A DNA stretch of 64,000 nucleotides. It comes from Zygnema cylindricum (lineage: Eukaryota > Streptophyta > Zygnematophyceae > Zygnematales > Zygnemataceae). Of this stretch, positions 23,961 to 35,903 are shown piece after piece; the stretch's first letter is position 1; every line of letters begins with the position of its first letter. The stretch lies in the NCBI GenBank assembly GCA_037447655.1, contig JBBHKE010002976.1, forward strand, positions 223,898 to 287,897. Direction: 5' to 3'. The notes under the pieces were generated by a model, which ran no database searches, was not told the DNA's origin, and worked only from the letters and a program-made list of their open reading frames with translations. Position numbers and translations under genes: made by a program.

Positions 23961-24290
23961 TTAGTTAATTACCCATATTATGTTTGCATGATGTCACAAA
24001 ATTTACGAATCATTTTTATGACGCCGGATTCGCCTTTGACCAACATTTTTCAAATCTTGTTTTTAAAGAAAATTCTGTTGTAAAAGAACTGAAACTAAAA
24101 ATTGATGAACACGATACAATCTCAGCATGATATCAATTTTGAAAAACCCTGAGTCCTCCGCCAAAATAAAAATAGCATTTTCATTTAGCTAAAAGTAACC
24201 GGAAGCCATTGGAAGAACATCATTTAGTGTACATTCGCAGAAAAACTGCACAAAAACTAAAAGCTGTACTCGAAGTATGTTCGCAATGTT
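23960..24290. repeat. Third partial copy of the duplicated segment
   Basis: Alignable with 2490-2830 and 13640-13940 (GACGCCGGATTCGC, TTTGACCAACATTTTTCAAA, AACATCATTTAGTGTAC). It lacks all exons of the ankyrin gene. Confidence 0.7.
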
Positions 24291-24875
24291 GAGGCATCAA
24301 CTTTTGTTGGGTCAAAAAATGTGGAACTAAAGATAAACTGCTATAGCAAGTCAATAAGAAAAATTATAAAAACCATAAAAGAATGGCGAAAAAAGCTCAT
24401 GCGTGTACTTTACTCTTGAAAGACGACTTTTGGGGATAAAGAGTAGATAACAGCTTTGTCAGTAAAATGTGCATTTTACTTAGAAAGCTTTTGGTTTATA
24501 GGAAATCACAACTTTAGGCTAGATTAAAGGCTATCTTTAGCAATTGCATACACAGAAAAAAAAAGATGGAGAATGCTTGCTTGTTTAAATTCCGAGATTA
24601 GGAATGCACTTGAAAATGGGGAAAGAAACACAACAAGACGAAACGTTTGCATTGCAATAAGACAAGTTACTAGCGTCCAAAGTCAGAAAAAACAAAAAAG
24701 TAAGGAGAGGAAAAAATAAAAACAATTGGAAAAAATTAATAAAAAAATTAACCATTAAAGGGGAAAACAAAATAATGGGTACTATGTACAAAAATCGAAC
24801 TCTCACTATAAAACTCTTTATAAAAACTTTATCTTATGGGAGTACCCAGTCAATTACTTAAAAACAAAAACACTA

Positions 24876-27800
24876 TTATTGAGTTTTTTTCCTAACATGG
24901 TACAACGCATGTCTTATAAATCTTTTCGGCTCACTTTCATAAAACGCCTTGTAAAGAATAACTATAGAGGGATCCATCAGAACTATTCTATCAATAATCT
25001 CATTCTCCTCCTCAAAAGTTATGTAAGACTCACTTTTGTCTTCTTCTAAACCATTAATAGAAGTAAATGTGTGTATATTTTCACATTGTTCACAACCTTC
25101 TCTCGTCCTAACTGACTCCATGTGAACATCACCGTAATTATTGTCTACTTTTTTAGGGAAACCGTTAACAAAATTCTTCTCTTGGGCACTCTTACCTTCC
25201 ATGCGATCGTAATCGTGATCATGACCGTTACGCTTTTCTGACTGGCTGAGAAATGACATATCATAAGATTCTTTATTTTCACTAAACATTACATTTTCAC
25301 TCGATTTTTTATATTCACTAGATTCTACTTGACGATTTTTGATCAAGTTATTATTATATACATCCGAAAAACCAGTGGTTCCCCAAGCTTTCTTCTCGTC
25401 GACAAAATAACCTTCATGCCTAAGATCACAGCAGCTATTTTCAAAACATGTTTCTTTTTTCCGAGAGTTAACATTGTCTTCCCGTCTTGAATTCTTTTCC
25501 AGAAATATCAATTGATCCGGTTGTCCTCCACTGGAGCCGATAACTTCGCTTGTGGGAGATTTTTTTTCTTTTCCGATATTATTTTGTCTTCCCTCGATTT
25601 CCGTCCGAGAATTAGAAAGCTTTGCATTCTCCAACGCCTGTGTGACAGCTGTCACCATTAGTGCTGTCTCATCGGTAACGGCAGATAACGAAAAATTAAA
25701 GTGTTGATGATTTTGCCCAGAAGAAGACGACGAACTTTGTCTTTTGCGAGGTCCTCTAAATGGAAGTGGGTTTTCGACAGGAGAACATGTTGTCCACACT
25801 AAAAACCCAAAATCAGGAACTAATGCTAAGTCTCTGGCTTTTATCAACGGTTCCTGTTGCCACAAAAAGAAAAAAAAACAAGTCAATGTATCTTCCAATA
25901 CAGCCTTCCTCTATAATACATAAAGGTTTATCTTTTTTTGAACTTTCTACAAGTTTCTTGTCATGATTATTCTCGGAAGATTAAGAGTAAAACCACAATC
26001 TTGAAAAAAAAGAGATAATAGAAAACAACGGAACATCTTTTTAACATAAATTAAACTAGAAGAAAGTAAACCTTACTGGCTCTAAAAAAATAGGAAAACA
26101 AAAACAGGACCTTGGAAGTAAAATTAAAAGGTCCAAAAGCAAAAAGAAGTGGCCTTAATCAGAAATCTGAAAAGTTTAAACAAAAGACATGGAGTGGGAA
26201 ACAAAACCTGAAGCAAACAAATAACAAGAAAAAAGGAAGCAAACTACAAACAAGTAAACCAGATAGAATATGGGAAAAGTGGAAGTGAGGAGAAGGAGAC
26301 GGAACGGAGATGGAGAAGGAGAAGGAGAGGGAGAGGAAGAAGGAGAAGAGAAAGGAAGGAGACGGATATGAAGAAGGGGAAGGAGGAGGAGAATGAGACG
26401 GATGTGAAGAAGGAGAATGAGGAGTAGGAGAAGAGAAGGAGAAGAAGAGAACGAGGAAGAGGAGAAGGAGGAGGAGGCGGAGACAAATGTACTGACAAAA
26501 AAGTCAGGAGATGAGGATATCCAAACTGCAAGTTGTAGAATGCCTTGTCCTCCTCCTTCTATCCCATTGGCCATCGCAATTTTTGTCTTTACTGCACGCT
26601 GAACAGTCGAAGGAACGCATGGAAACCATTGTAGAAAACAGAGAGAGAGAGAGGGGGAGAGGGATAAGAGGAACAGAGAGAGGGGGAGAGGGAGAGAGGG
26701 ATAGAGAGATAGAGACAGGAACAGAAAATTAGGTTGGAAAAGCTTGAAAACTTTAATCAAAATATACGGACAGCAAAAATAACGACAAAAAAAAACTCTT
26801 ACAGATAGTTGTATGGTTACAAATATTGTAATGTGAAAAAATTCCATAAATGTATCCCTCTCCCCCTCGCTTCCCCTCTCCCCCTCTCCCCCTCTCCCTC
26901 TTCCGCCCCTCCCCTCCCCCCTCCCTCACTCACATAAGGTATTTACAAATTAGAAACTTAACATGGTTCGAATTGTCAAAGATCTCATGGGCCCCCCCCC
27001 TCCCCTCTCCCTCTCCCCCTCACATTAAAAAAACCTTACCAAACTGGGAATTCGAATGGTCACGGACCTCATGGGCCCCCTCCCCCTCTCCCTCTCCCTC
27101 TCCCTCTCTCTCTCCGTCTCTCTCCCCCTCCCTCACATTTAAAATATATATATATTTAAAAAAGAAAAGAAGCTTACCAGGCTGGGAATTCGAATGGTCA
27201 CGGACCTCATGGGTCCATCCGGATAATCCACACTATTTGCCAAATCCCACTCCACCGTTCGAAAAGTTTTGCCGAAAACTAAAGTTCTCCAGTAAAGGGC
27301 AACCTAAACCAAAAGAAAAATAAGGGGAAAAAAAAGAAGGAACTCCTTAAAAAGGTTTTGAAAGTCCCACTGTTTCCAAAACTTTGACTTGGGGAAATTT
27401 TTCGAGAATTCCGTTCAAATTCTGCTCAAATTCAGTTCAAATCCAGTTCAAATTCGATTCAAATTTGGTTCAAATTGGATTCAAATTCGGTTCAAATTCA
27501 GTTCAAATTCAGTTCAAATTCGGTTCAAATTCAGTTCAAGTTCAGTTCGTCTTGCCTGGTGCCATAACAAAAACTAAATTTCACTTAAGGTTTAAACATC
27601 ACATCACTATTAGATTACCACTGTTAAACGATACTCAAAATATCGCTTTTGGTTTATAAATTACGTAACCATTTGATTATAAACCCTCTCCCTCTCCTCC
27701 CTCTCCCCCTCCCTCCCCCTCCCTCTCCCTCCCTCTCTCAAAAAAGAGCTCACCAGACACCCCTCCGAAAGACCGCCATATGGCCTCCATTTGCGGTACA

Positions 27801-30586
27801 ATTAGCGCCCTCCCCCCCTCCCTTCTCCTCCCTCCCCCTCCCTCCCCCCCTCCCTCTCCCTTCCCCTCCCTCTCGTTGCTCACCAGACTTGCTCCTCCGA
27901 AAGACCGCCATATGGCCTCCATTTGCGGTACAATTAGTGCCAGCAGAGGGGTGGCTTTGGCGGCCATTCCCAGGCCTGCCACTCCCGCAAAGGCTCCCGC
28001 GGCACTCGCCGCCCCTGCCGGGCCCAGCCTCGTCCACCTGTCCGTACATTTTTCAGGGTTTAAGGTTTAAGAAAGGGTCATATAAGGAGAATTGTAGTTA
28101 GTCCATTTTTTAGGGTTTTAGGGTTTAAGAAGGGTTCAATAAGAGACCTTAGAGTTCATAGTTAGTCCACTTGCCCATACAGGGTTTAAGAAGGGTTTAG
28201 GTTAATAAGGAGAGTTAAGAGAGCATAAGAATTGATAGTTAGTTCATTGTTAATAAGGCGAGTTTTAAAAGAGCTTCCAGTTGATTAGTTAGGGTTTGAG
28301 GGTTCAGAAGTAACAAGGCCAGTTTTAAGAGAGCTCAATCCATTATTTTCTAGGGTTTTGAGAAGGGTTAGGGTTAACAAGGCGGGCTAGGAGAGGAAGA
28401 GTTAATTATCTCAGAGTAAAAAAGGGAATAATAACTGCGACAGTTGATTCGGGAAGTTTAAAAGAGGTTTTAGGGTTAATTATCTTGAAGTCAGAAAAGA
28501 TTTAGAATTAACAGATCCGAGAGTTCATTTGGCTAGTTTGAGAGAGCTTTAAGAGTCCTATTCTTGTTCACCTAAACATTTCAGAGTTAATCACTCGAGT
28601 TAGTTAATAGTCTCAGAGTTAAGTGCCGCTTGTGTCTCCACTTTCTTTTATCTCCTCTATATCTTTGTTTAATTTGGAAACCTCAGTAACCGTTAAACAG
28701 AAAACTATACACAGAGAAATGCCACTATCGAATCCTGTTTTTTCTAACTCCAACCAAGCAAGCCGATGAGAGTATGGACAATTTTCTATTTAATTGCACA
28801 TAGTTCATATAACCAAACTATCTATAAAGCATAAGTTTCATTATAATATTTCTTCCGTTCACATCGTAAAATAATGTTCGAAGGAGACATACCATAAATG
28901 TTGACCTTCCTCGCCCGCTTTCAAATTTCAATTATAAAGGCAGTGGAAAACAGTTTTTTCTCCCTCCTAAGTATTAACAAAATAGAAAAATGCAAAACAT
29001 TTCACAAGAAAGACATACCAAGGAATTGTGACTGGGAGACGCTGCGATGGAGAAATTGCTTGCTCTAAATACTGTTGAACGATAACGAAAATAATAGCTC
29101 CAAGGATTAACGGAAACAATGTCATAAAAACAATAGTCCCAACCTCCACTACTGTACTTTCTTGAGTTGCCGCTATTGCTTCTCCAACTTTTGTCTGTAG
29201 CTCCCTTCCGACGGCCAGTGGGCAACTCGGACCCTGTTCCTTATCCGAAACTTTTTCGGCAGTATTTTCCTTGTCCGGATCTTTTTGAGAGTTCTGTGGG
29301 TTTTGTAAGTTTTGTGGGTTCTGTAGATTTGGAGGGCTTGGAGGGTTTTTCTCATTTCCGGGTGTTTCCGTATAATTTGTCCTATACTGGTCTCCTTCCT
29401 CCCCTTTTAAATTACCTGAAGGAGATTTCATGCGAGACATAATCTGGTCCGCAAGAATAGCTCCAACTATAGCCCCATCTATCAAAGGAGGAGAATTTTC
29501 GGCTAAAGAATTTTCAATTAAAGTATTTTCGACTGAAGCATTTTTGACTAAAGAATTTCCGACTAACTGTTTATCTACAACCTCGGCAAATCTTCCTTTT
29601 TCATCATACGAAGCATTCTCCCCTAGACCCAGATTTTCTCCCACCAATTGTCGCCCAAACTCTTCAAAAATCTCCGTTTCGAGTCCGAAATACTGTGCAT
29701 TCTGTTGTTCTTGAAAGGATAAATTGCCTCTGTCGTTGTTCGAATTCAAAAAGCTTACAGTGGCTCTTATGTCTTCCACACCAATTTCCTTGGGAACACT
29801 TTTTTCCGAAACCACCCAGTCATCACTTCTTCCACCATTTTGTCCACCATTATTTTCTCCACCATTATTTTCTCCACCGTTACTTTGTCCACCGTTATTT
29901 ATTCCATCAGACCCTAAATTCCATGCCCTCCCTATATTTTCCCACATGTTTGAGCCTCTCAAAGCCTCCTGACTATCCTCAAGTACCCTTGAACTTCCAG
30001 AATTGGACTCCACCTCCCTATTCTCATACCCATTTTTCAAATCTTCTGTCCCCGTTTCTTGTCCAATTTCCTGTCCAGGACTCCTATTTTCTCCATAAAC
30101 ATATGTATTTTCCTGTTCCTCCATATAGGTTCCATCCTCCTCTTGGTATAAATCATCATCAATATCATTTCCATGGCTGACATTATCATCATTTGTATCT
30201 CCTCTCCCACTTTCCCATTCATCAGAAGGTCTAAACCCTCCTCCCCCCCCACCTTGAATCTGGACCCTCCTTTTCCTTTTATTTATATGCAAAATTTTCA
30301 AGACTGTAATTCCTTCTCCAAAAAAAAAATTACATCCCAAATCCGAATTTCTATCAAAAATTCTATTAACAGATAAATGATGAGTCACTAGCCTCTCACA
30401 TATTAATTCCTTTCTTACAAAACTTTTAGTACATGTTTTGATGCCAGCTGTCTTCTGAAAAAAAGTCAATCTGCTATAAGAAGGAAAAAATCCCCATTCC
30501 AAAAAATTTGAACTCTTAAAGGATGAAAATTCACAAAAATCCCTAAAAGGACCCAAATGCCTAAAATAGTGTTGCCTAACCTCCAT
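24876..30586 (-). CDS. Unknown membrane-associated protein, intact 975-codon model
   Basis: Five minus-strand exons (29019-30586, 27884-28037, 27178-27303, 26497-26598, 24876-25853) with GT/AG borders and matching phases give 975 residues without a stop. The N-terminal 100 residues are basic and rich in Ser/Phe/Arg, like an organellar presequence, though this is not tested. Then comes a long acidic, Asn/Gly-rich region (NGGENNGGENNGGQNGG) up to a hydrophobic helix at about 482-507 (VGTIVFMTLFPLILGAII). Exon 2 encodes a second apolar stretch (AAGAFAGVAGLGMAAKA, then LIVPQMEAIWRSFGG). Exons 3 and 4 encode VEWDLANSVDYPDGPMRSVT and AMANGIEGGGQGILQLAVW. The terminal 325 residues include LVPDFGFLVWTTCSPVENP followed by a charged, low-complexity tail. 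I do not recognise the family. All later exons start and end in phase 0. Introns contain minisatellites, and there are duplicated donor cassettes (27.0 and 27.8 kb). Confidence 0.65.
26945..27080 (-). repeat. Two degenerate extra copies of the exon-3 end plus splice donor
   Basis: The last about 40 bp of exon 3 (GGGCCCATGAGGTCCGTGAC..., then CCCAGCCTG and GTAAGC) recurs at 27040-27080, where the donor GTAAGG is intact, and in a more decayed form at about 26957-26995. Copies are separated by CCCTCT simple sequence and lie within intron 3. Confidence 0.85.
27411..27551. repeat. 11-12-bp minisatellite (TTCAAATTCRG)n
   Basis: About twelve imperfect copies of GTTCAAATTCA/G lie in intron 2 of the 975-codon gene. 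Confidence 0.9.
27754..27818 (-). repeat. Extra copy of the exon-2 end plus splice donor
   Basis: About 65 bp matching the end of exon 2 (27884-27948) including GTACCGCAAATGGAGGCCAT and the GTGAGC donor. It lies downstream in the intron and is separated from the exon by G/A-rich (coding strand) simple repeat. Confidence 0.9.
28050..28620. repeat. Degenerate telomere-like (TTTAGGG) repeats
   Basis: Scattered and clustered AGGGTTTAAG / TTAGGGTTTTAGGGTTTAAG units, close to the plant telomere unit TTTAGGG, in intron 1 of the 975-codon gene. Heavily decayed, so interstitial rather than a true telomere. Confidence 0.6.
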
Positions 30587-30589
30587 AAG

Positions 30590-31359
30590 GAGGAGCCTTT
30601 TAGCTTACCAATGAGAGCTCCTCCATCCCAAGTTTCTTATCATCTAAGTGATGAGAAGGGCTTTTTTTTTACTTTTAGGGTTGTCGTTGAAACTTGCTAT
30701 TTACAAAAAAAAAACAAAACCAAGAAGCTTGTTATCTCATAAAATAAATACATTGCCAAAATTTCAGGTTTTGCGCAAAACGTACGTAGAAGAATTGTAC
30801 GATCTGCCCTTAAAAACGAGGGTAAATCTTCGATGGTGCTATTAGTCTATTAGCCTATCAAGAGGAAAACACTTTTCTGAAGAAGTTCATTGACCCCAAA
30901 GACAGGTGGACATGGTCACGTCACATCGCCTTTAAGTTATCCGGAACGAAAAAGGAACACATGGAATTTTAAATTTCATGCGGCCACAAGGAATAAATAG
31001 CACGCAAATTCTAGACTGGGGATTTTTATTTTTTCGCACGTTATGCTGATGTTGTGCGAACTGCTTCGAAATATCCGCACTTTTATTACATAGCCAGCGT
31101 ACGTTACTGTAGCTCCCGTGTTGTCCTGCTCACGATTCAAAACGGACACGTCGCCCTTTAGCTGCCATGTCAGCACTTTAATGAAATGGCAAGTCAACGG
31201 AGGATACCCCTGAGATAAAAAAACTTTATTGCAAAACCGGCGATGTAAAAACCATTTCGAAACCTAAGGGGAAAAAAGAAAAAAAAAACTCTAAAATTTG
31301 AAGACTATAAGTGTCTAGAAAATTGGGGTAATTTTAAATGATTAAAACAAACAAGATAA
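30590..31359. other. 5' flank of the 975-codon gene
   Basis: AT-rich with A tracts. It should hold the promoter of the minus-strand gene starting at 30586, but I see no motif I can call with confidence. Confidence 0.3.
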
Positions 31360-32000
31360 AGCCAACTAAAAAATATACTTGCCAACACAAACTAGAACAA
31401 TTAATTGCTTAGTTAACTATTGGAGGTCTACCCACAAAGAAAAAAATCTACACTACACTAATATTTACTACCTTGACAAAATAAGGTCCACAAAAACAAA
31501 AGGTCGTGGATGTGGACTTGATCCCTTGGTGGTAGATCTGAAAATGGCCCCCCTTCCCTTTGCCATTGTGCTTCTTCGGAGGACCTTTGCTTGAGCTTGT
31601 TGAAGGGCAACCAATACACGTTGACGGTAAAAGGTAATTAAAAGGCTTGGTGGAGAACATCATAGACATGCAGATTCGACATATTTTGCCACATAATCGT
31701 GAAGGAACTCGTTAAACGACTAATCCAAATATTACAAAATATCCACAACGAATGAGACAAACTGATTCAATAGGTATCGATGATTGTAATTTCTTGCCTC
31801 CAAAGTTGTTGCGTCTTTTGGCCACCACTCTCGTAACGTCTTGGGCCTCTACACTCAAATAAAATGCCACAAAGTATATTGCCCACCATGTTCCGAGAGG
31901 ACCAAAACCTAATGCCTAAGCTTGTTATACGCCCCCACACTAACGATTACCGCATCACGCACCAAAATCCTTGCATGAGAGCTATGAGAGAGAAAATTCC
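31360..32000 (-). repeat. Dispersed repeat, copy 1 (relative of 54830-55640)
   Basis: Shares an ordered series of blocks with 54830-55640: AATCTACACTACA, TCGTGGATGTGGACT with GATCCCTT, CGTTGACG, and later GTTG...GCCTCC. Both copies are diverged with no clear coding frame. TE class unknown. The stretch from 32000 to 33075 looks like a continuation or further decayed repeat; nothing in it is recognisable. Confidence 0.55.
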
Positions 32001-33078
32001 TTTTTGAAATCAACAGTTTTGTTCAATAAGCAAAACAAGCTCGCTAAAGCCAATGGCCAAGGTAAACCTAAACATAGACGCAAAGCAAGCGACAATTGTT
32101 AAAGTTCCAAACATAGTGTTGAAAAGTTTGGTGCGTCTTACAACCTCGCACCATCCTCAACCTCGATCAGGGACGCAAGCGAGCAAGCAATTGAGAAAAT
32201 TGCAATGTATGTAAGATTATGAAGTTCAACGACTATTAGTTGCTCTAATGTTGTTGAGGTTGAAAGTTTTTATCGTTATTGAGAGGTGGAAAAGATGGGA
32301 CCTAATTTTGAGCGTCAGCTGTAATAGTGCACAAACAGAGAGAAGAACACCATGAGAGCACCATGAGACGCTAATTGACCTCCGCCGACTCTAGGGATGA
32401 CCTTGACAAGAATAGAGATGCCACCAACAATGAAATGGGAGGTAACGTTAGCACTAGGAAAGCCCACCCTTAATATGTCGTTGGAGTTGTTTTGGCCGTA
32501 ATAATTAAAGAGAAGCCACCATTGGAAATTGGGAAACTTACTTGTTGACGAGCAAACGTTCACGTCGACGGTCAAAAGTCCCATGTCCAACTAGATGACT
32601 ATCGATGTCCTTAAGGGAAGACAAAATGAAGGCATTTGCGGAAAAGTTCACACGAGACAAAGAGGATGTTGAGCAAAATAGCTTGTTAAGATCATAAAAA
32701 ACCTCTTTTAAGTCGTATAGCTTAGAAACTTATTCACAGTGCGGGAGATTCTCAAACAACGTATGACCAACTAATGTTCACGAAGGAAAGGGCTCTTATA
32801 GTGCAATCTAAAGCTTTAATTCCTTCTTGAGAGGCGACACAAAACCCGTATGGAGGTGGAGGTCGGACGGCAAACCCTGCGGGGCACCAAGCCACACATT
32901 TAGATCCATTGTTATTAGAGTTAATAACACTATTACAGTCGCGACTTTTTTTCGTCGAAAATCATTCTGTTAACAGGACTATTTAAGCAAATGGACTATA
33001 ATTTGCCACGCCTCCTTAAACTAAATTAGTATCATACATGATAAATTGATAATGTACTACGACATTAACAAAGTCTTA

Positions 33079-34017
33079 GGGTGCGTCCTCATATTTTAAA
33101 GTATCGACTTTAATCCGTCGTTTTCACCCAAAACGCAGTTTCGTACGAGATAAACTTTAGCCGTACAAAAAAATAAATTATTTAAAAGTACAGCAAACTT
33201 TAAGTCAATACTTTGAATGTACTTCATGTTTGTCGTTATGTGAACACATTTTGGCGTTTTCCTTTTTTCAACCACCGGGCAAGAGAATCCAGCCCGTAAA
33301 AAAACTTCATCAAAAATCACCTCGCGACCTGATTTCAGGGAAAGTACCGCCCAAACAACGAATGAAAAATGACCCACGCACGCGCCACACGAGTGGTAAA
33401 ATTTTAGGACGAGGGAGAGGACTCGCTATTTTTCTCCCTGCCCGTCATGTGCATGTACGGAAAAGACGAGGATGTACGGAAAAAAATTTGTAGGGGTCTC
33501 GGACCTCCAATTTCATTCATGGGTTCTTCGGTATAATTTTGCATCGTCGTCGTCTCTCCCCTCTCCCTCTCACACTATCACTTTTATCTCACACTTTTTA
33601 GAATGAGGCACGACAAAACTGGTATGAAATGAAAGATATTTGAAAAATAATTATTTTGACTACCTTTGTGTATATTTTTATGGCAAGTAGAGGGGAAAAA
33701 GTAGAGAAAACGAAATCGGGTATCCATGGCCGAAAGTTCTTGAATCTGTGACGTCACAATGTTACAAAACCCTAAATATCTGCCATGTCACAAAATTACA
33801 AAAATGTAGACGTATACAACTGTCGCTGTTTTTGTTGGCGTCAACAATTTCGTAGTCATCGTCAACCGTCACAAAGTTGTACCTACGTCTACAACCGTCA
33901 CATTTTAAAGTTTCTATTCCATTTTCGCACATAGGGACGCTTTTCAAAGTAGTACGGAACACTTCACTACAGTCCAAGACACTTTTTCAAAGTATCACTT
34001 ACATGGGGACGTACCCT
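33079..34017. mobile_element. 939-bp TIR element with TTA target duplication
   Basis: Left end GGGTGCGTCCTCATAT, right end (reverse complement) GGGTACGTCCCCATGT. TTA on both sides (33076-33078 and 34018-34020). No coding capacity seen. Termini resemble those at 22001 and 34354. Confidence 0.8.
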
Positions 34018-34850
34018 TAGCGGTAATAACGTTGGGCAGTGTATGGTGCCGCATCCCATATTGGCCCATTTTCCACATATATATATTTATGTACTTTCTC
34101 ACGGTTAAACTGTATTCTCGGCCATCGTTAAATATTTTGGTTTAGAGATCCACGTCAGTTTTTGCATCATTTAGTTTCGTATTCCCGTATTTTATGTTGC
34201 ATGTTTTAATTATTTAATACCTCATGTTTTTTTGTAATATTGTGTAAGCGAGTACCTTTTACTGTCGTTAGATTTATGATCGTATTTTGCTAACTTTGTA
34301 TAGTATTTTATATTTTGTACCAGAAAAATGAAGTTGCAGTTAAGTTTCGTAAGTTAGGGCACTTTCCCATGTAACCGAAACTTTAATCTTGTAACTTTGT
34401 TTCTAGCAAAGATTCTCCGTACATCTTTATGAGCATTCCGATGTAATCGCAAATAACTTGTTACTTCAAAAAGTGACAAGCGTAGACGTGTACGAAACAT
34501 GTGACACATAAACGGTACACAAAATGTTGCGAAGCTTCCACTCAATTTCTATTTCAGACGTCCACCCACACGTTGAACAGTTTTTGCCACTTCGCAATAT
34601 CTGCACGCCACATTGTCGACGTGGAGGTATTGCAAATGTTTAGGGTTTGTGACATAGAGGGATCTTTCATGCTGAAGAACCACAACACAAGGAAAACTGC
34701 TTGTTTCAGCTCAAATGAATTTAACGTTCACCTATCAAATGTGCAATACAAGAACATTGGATCAGCAACTACAAAATTTACTGAACGATACTGAGAGCTG
34801 TGTAGACAACAACAGACATCTGTCTGTACTGGTCACAAATGGAAACTCAC

Positions 34851-35057
34851 CCCACAATGCTGCCTGACACACAGGCATGTTTCTTTACGCGTACACCTCG
34901 CAAAATAGTGCATCGAGATAATCTTACTCCAGGTTGAATAATACAACCGGGGCCAATAGAGACATCCGAGCCCAGGAGACAACCATCACCAATCTCTGCT
35001 GTCTCATCAATAAGGACATTGCCGACAATATTCGGGCCCGAAGACAACCGCTCAAGA
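34851..35057 (-). pseudogene. Lone exon of GDP-mannose pyrophosphorylase (mannose-1-phosphate guanylyltransferase)
   Basis: A 207-nt exon with AG acceptor (TGTACAG) and consensus GTGAGT donor encodes a left-handed beta-helix segment: GPNIVGNVLIDETAEIGDGC, IGPGCIIQPGVRLSRCTILR, GVRVKKHACVSGSIVG. These match the hexapeptide-repeat C-terminal domain of the plant enzyme that makes GDP-mannose for ascorbate and cell-wall synthesis. No nucleotidyltransferase domain exon or following exon was found within several kb on the minus strand. It lies within terminal inverted repeats, so capture by a transposon is the likely explanation; a real gene with very long introns is the alternative. Confidence 0.7.
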
Positions 35058-35879
35058 CTGTACACAAAAAAAAGACGGTGTTAATAAAATACCATCCACA
35101 TGATACCAAAAAAAACTAAGGAGTAATTAAACCTAATATCCGAAATAATTCAACAAACTTCCTAACAAAAAATAGTAATAATAATACTCTAAAATACATA
35201 AAAACCTGAATGCGAGATTGTCCATTGCTTGCCAAATAAAACACCACATATTCATGTCGACCTAAAATCAAGACAGATGGTGTATCCTTCGATCTAAGAA
35301 GAATTGAGTAACAATGAGAGAGACGGCCAGATACATAAAAAACACAACTTGTCATGATTAGACATTCATTTTCACTGGCTATCAATACAACAAAAAATAG
35401 AGCCTTACAATCTTGTACGAAGGGAGTTCAAGTAGAGAACCAACGTGCGTCATGCTCAACTATGACAGCGCCCACATCACAACTTCTAAATCTTTCCGCC
35501 ATGATTTCTCGATTGTTGTTTTTTGTCTTTTCTTACTCTACTTGCCTTCAAAATACGCTCAAAGATAGTCAAAAGAAATCGTTTTCATAGATCTTTCATT
35601 TGATACCATTATAGACATTTTTCGTTGCAAAAATTGTGAGATAGACGCGGTAGTGAGAGAGGGAGAGAGAGAGAGGTGCTTTCACAAACTTCACTTTTGC
35701 GAACTGGCGTCCGTTGGTCGAGACCCCTCCACTTCCTCTGTACGGAAAAAGGTGCACGGAAAAAAGTACGTACAGGCTGTAAACGTGCAGTGGGTTTTTT
35801 TTTTTAGGAAAATTTTGTCAAAAACCTCCGACGCGTGCGAAATCATATGCATATTCACCCACGTCGTGGAACTTTAGTT

Positions 35880-35903
35880 AAAATCACCTCGCGAGGTGAT
35901 TTT
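35880..35903. repeat. Perfect 24-bp palindrome in a longer hairpin
   Basis: AAAATCACCTCG followed immediately by its exact reverse complement. Similarity continues outward (AACTTTAGTT / ATTAAAGTT) to about 44 bp. The half-site plus CGA recurs at about 33320 (AAAATCACCTCGCGACC). Confidence 0.85.

Noticed and set aside
26176-26480. Leu/Ser/Pro-rich minus-strand frames next to exon 4 of the 975-codon gene
   Set aside because: GGAGAA simple repeat in the intron after the exon-4 donor at 26496.
28891-28915. A 25-nt candidate micro-exon between exons 1 and 2 of the 975-codon gene (GTATGT donor on the minus strand)
   Set aside because: Including it breaks phase with exon 2, whereas joining exon 1 directly to exon 2 keeps the full frame.
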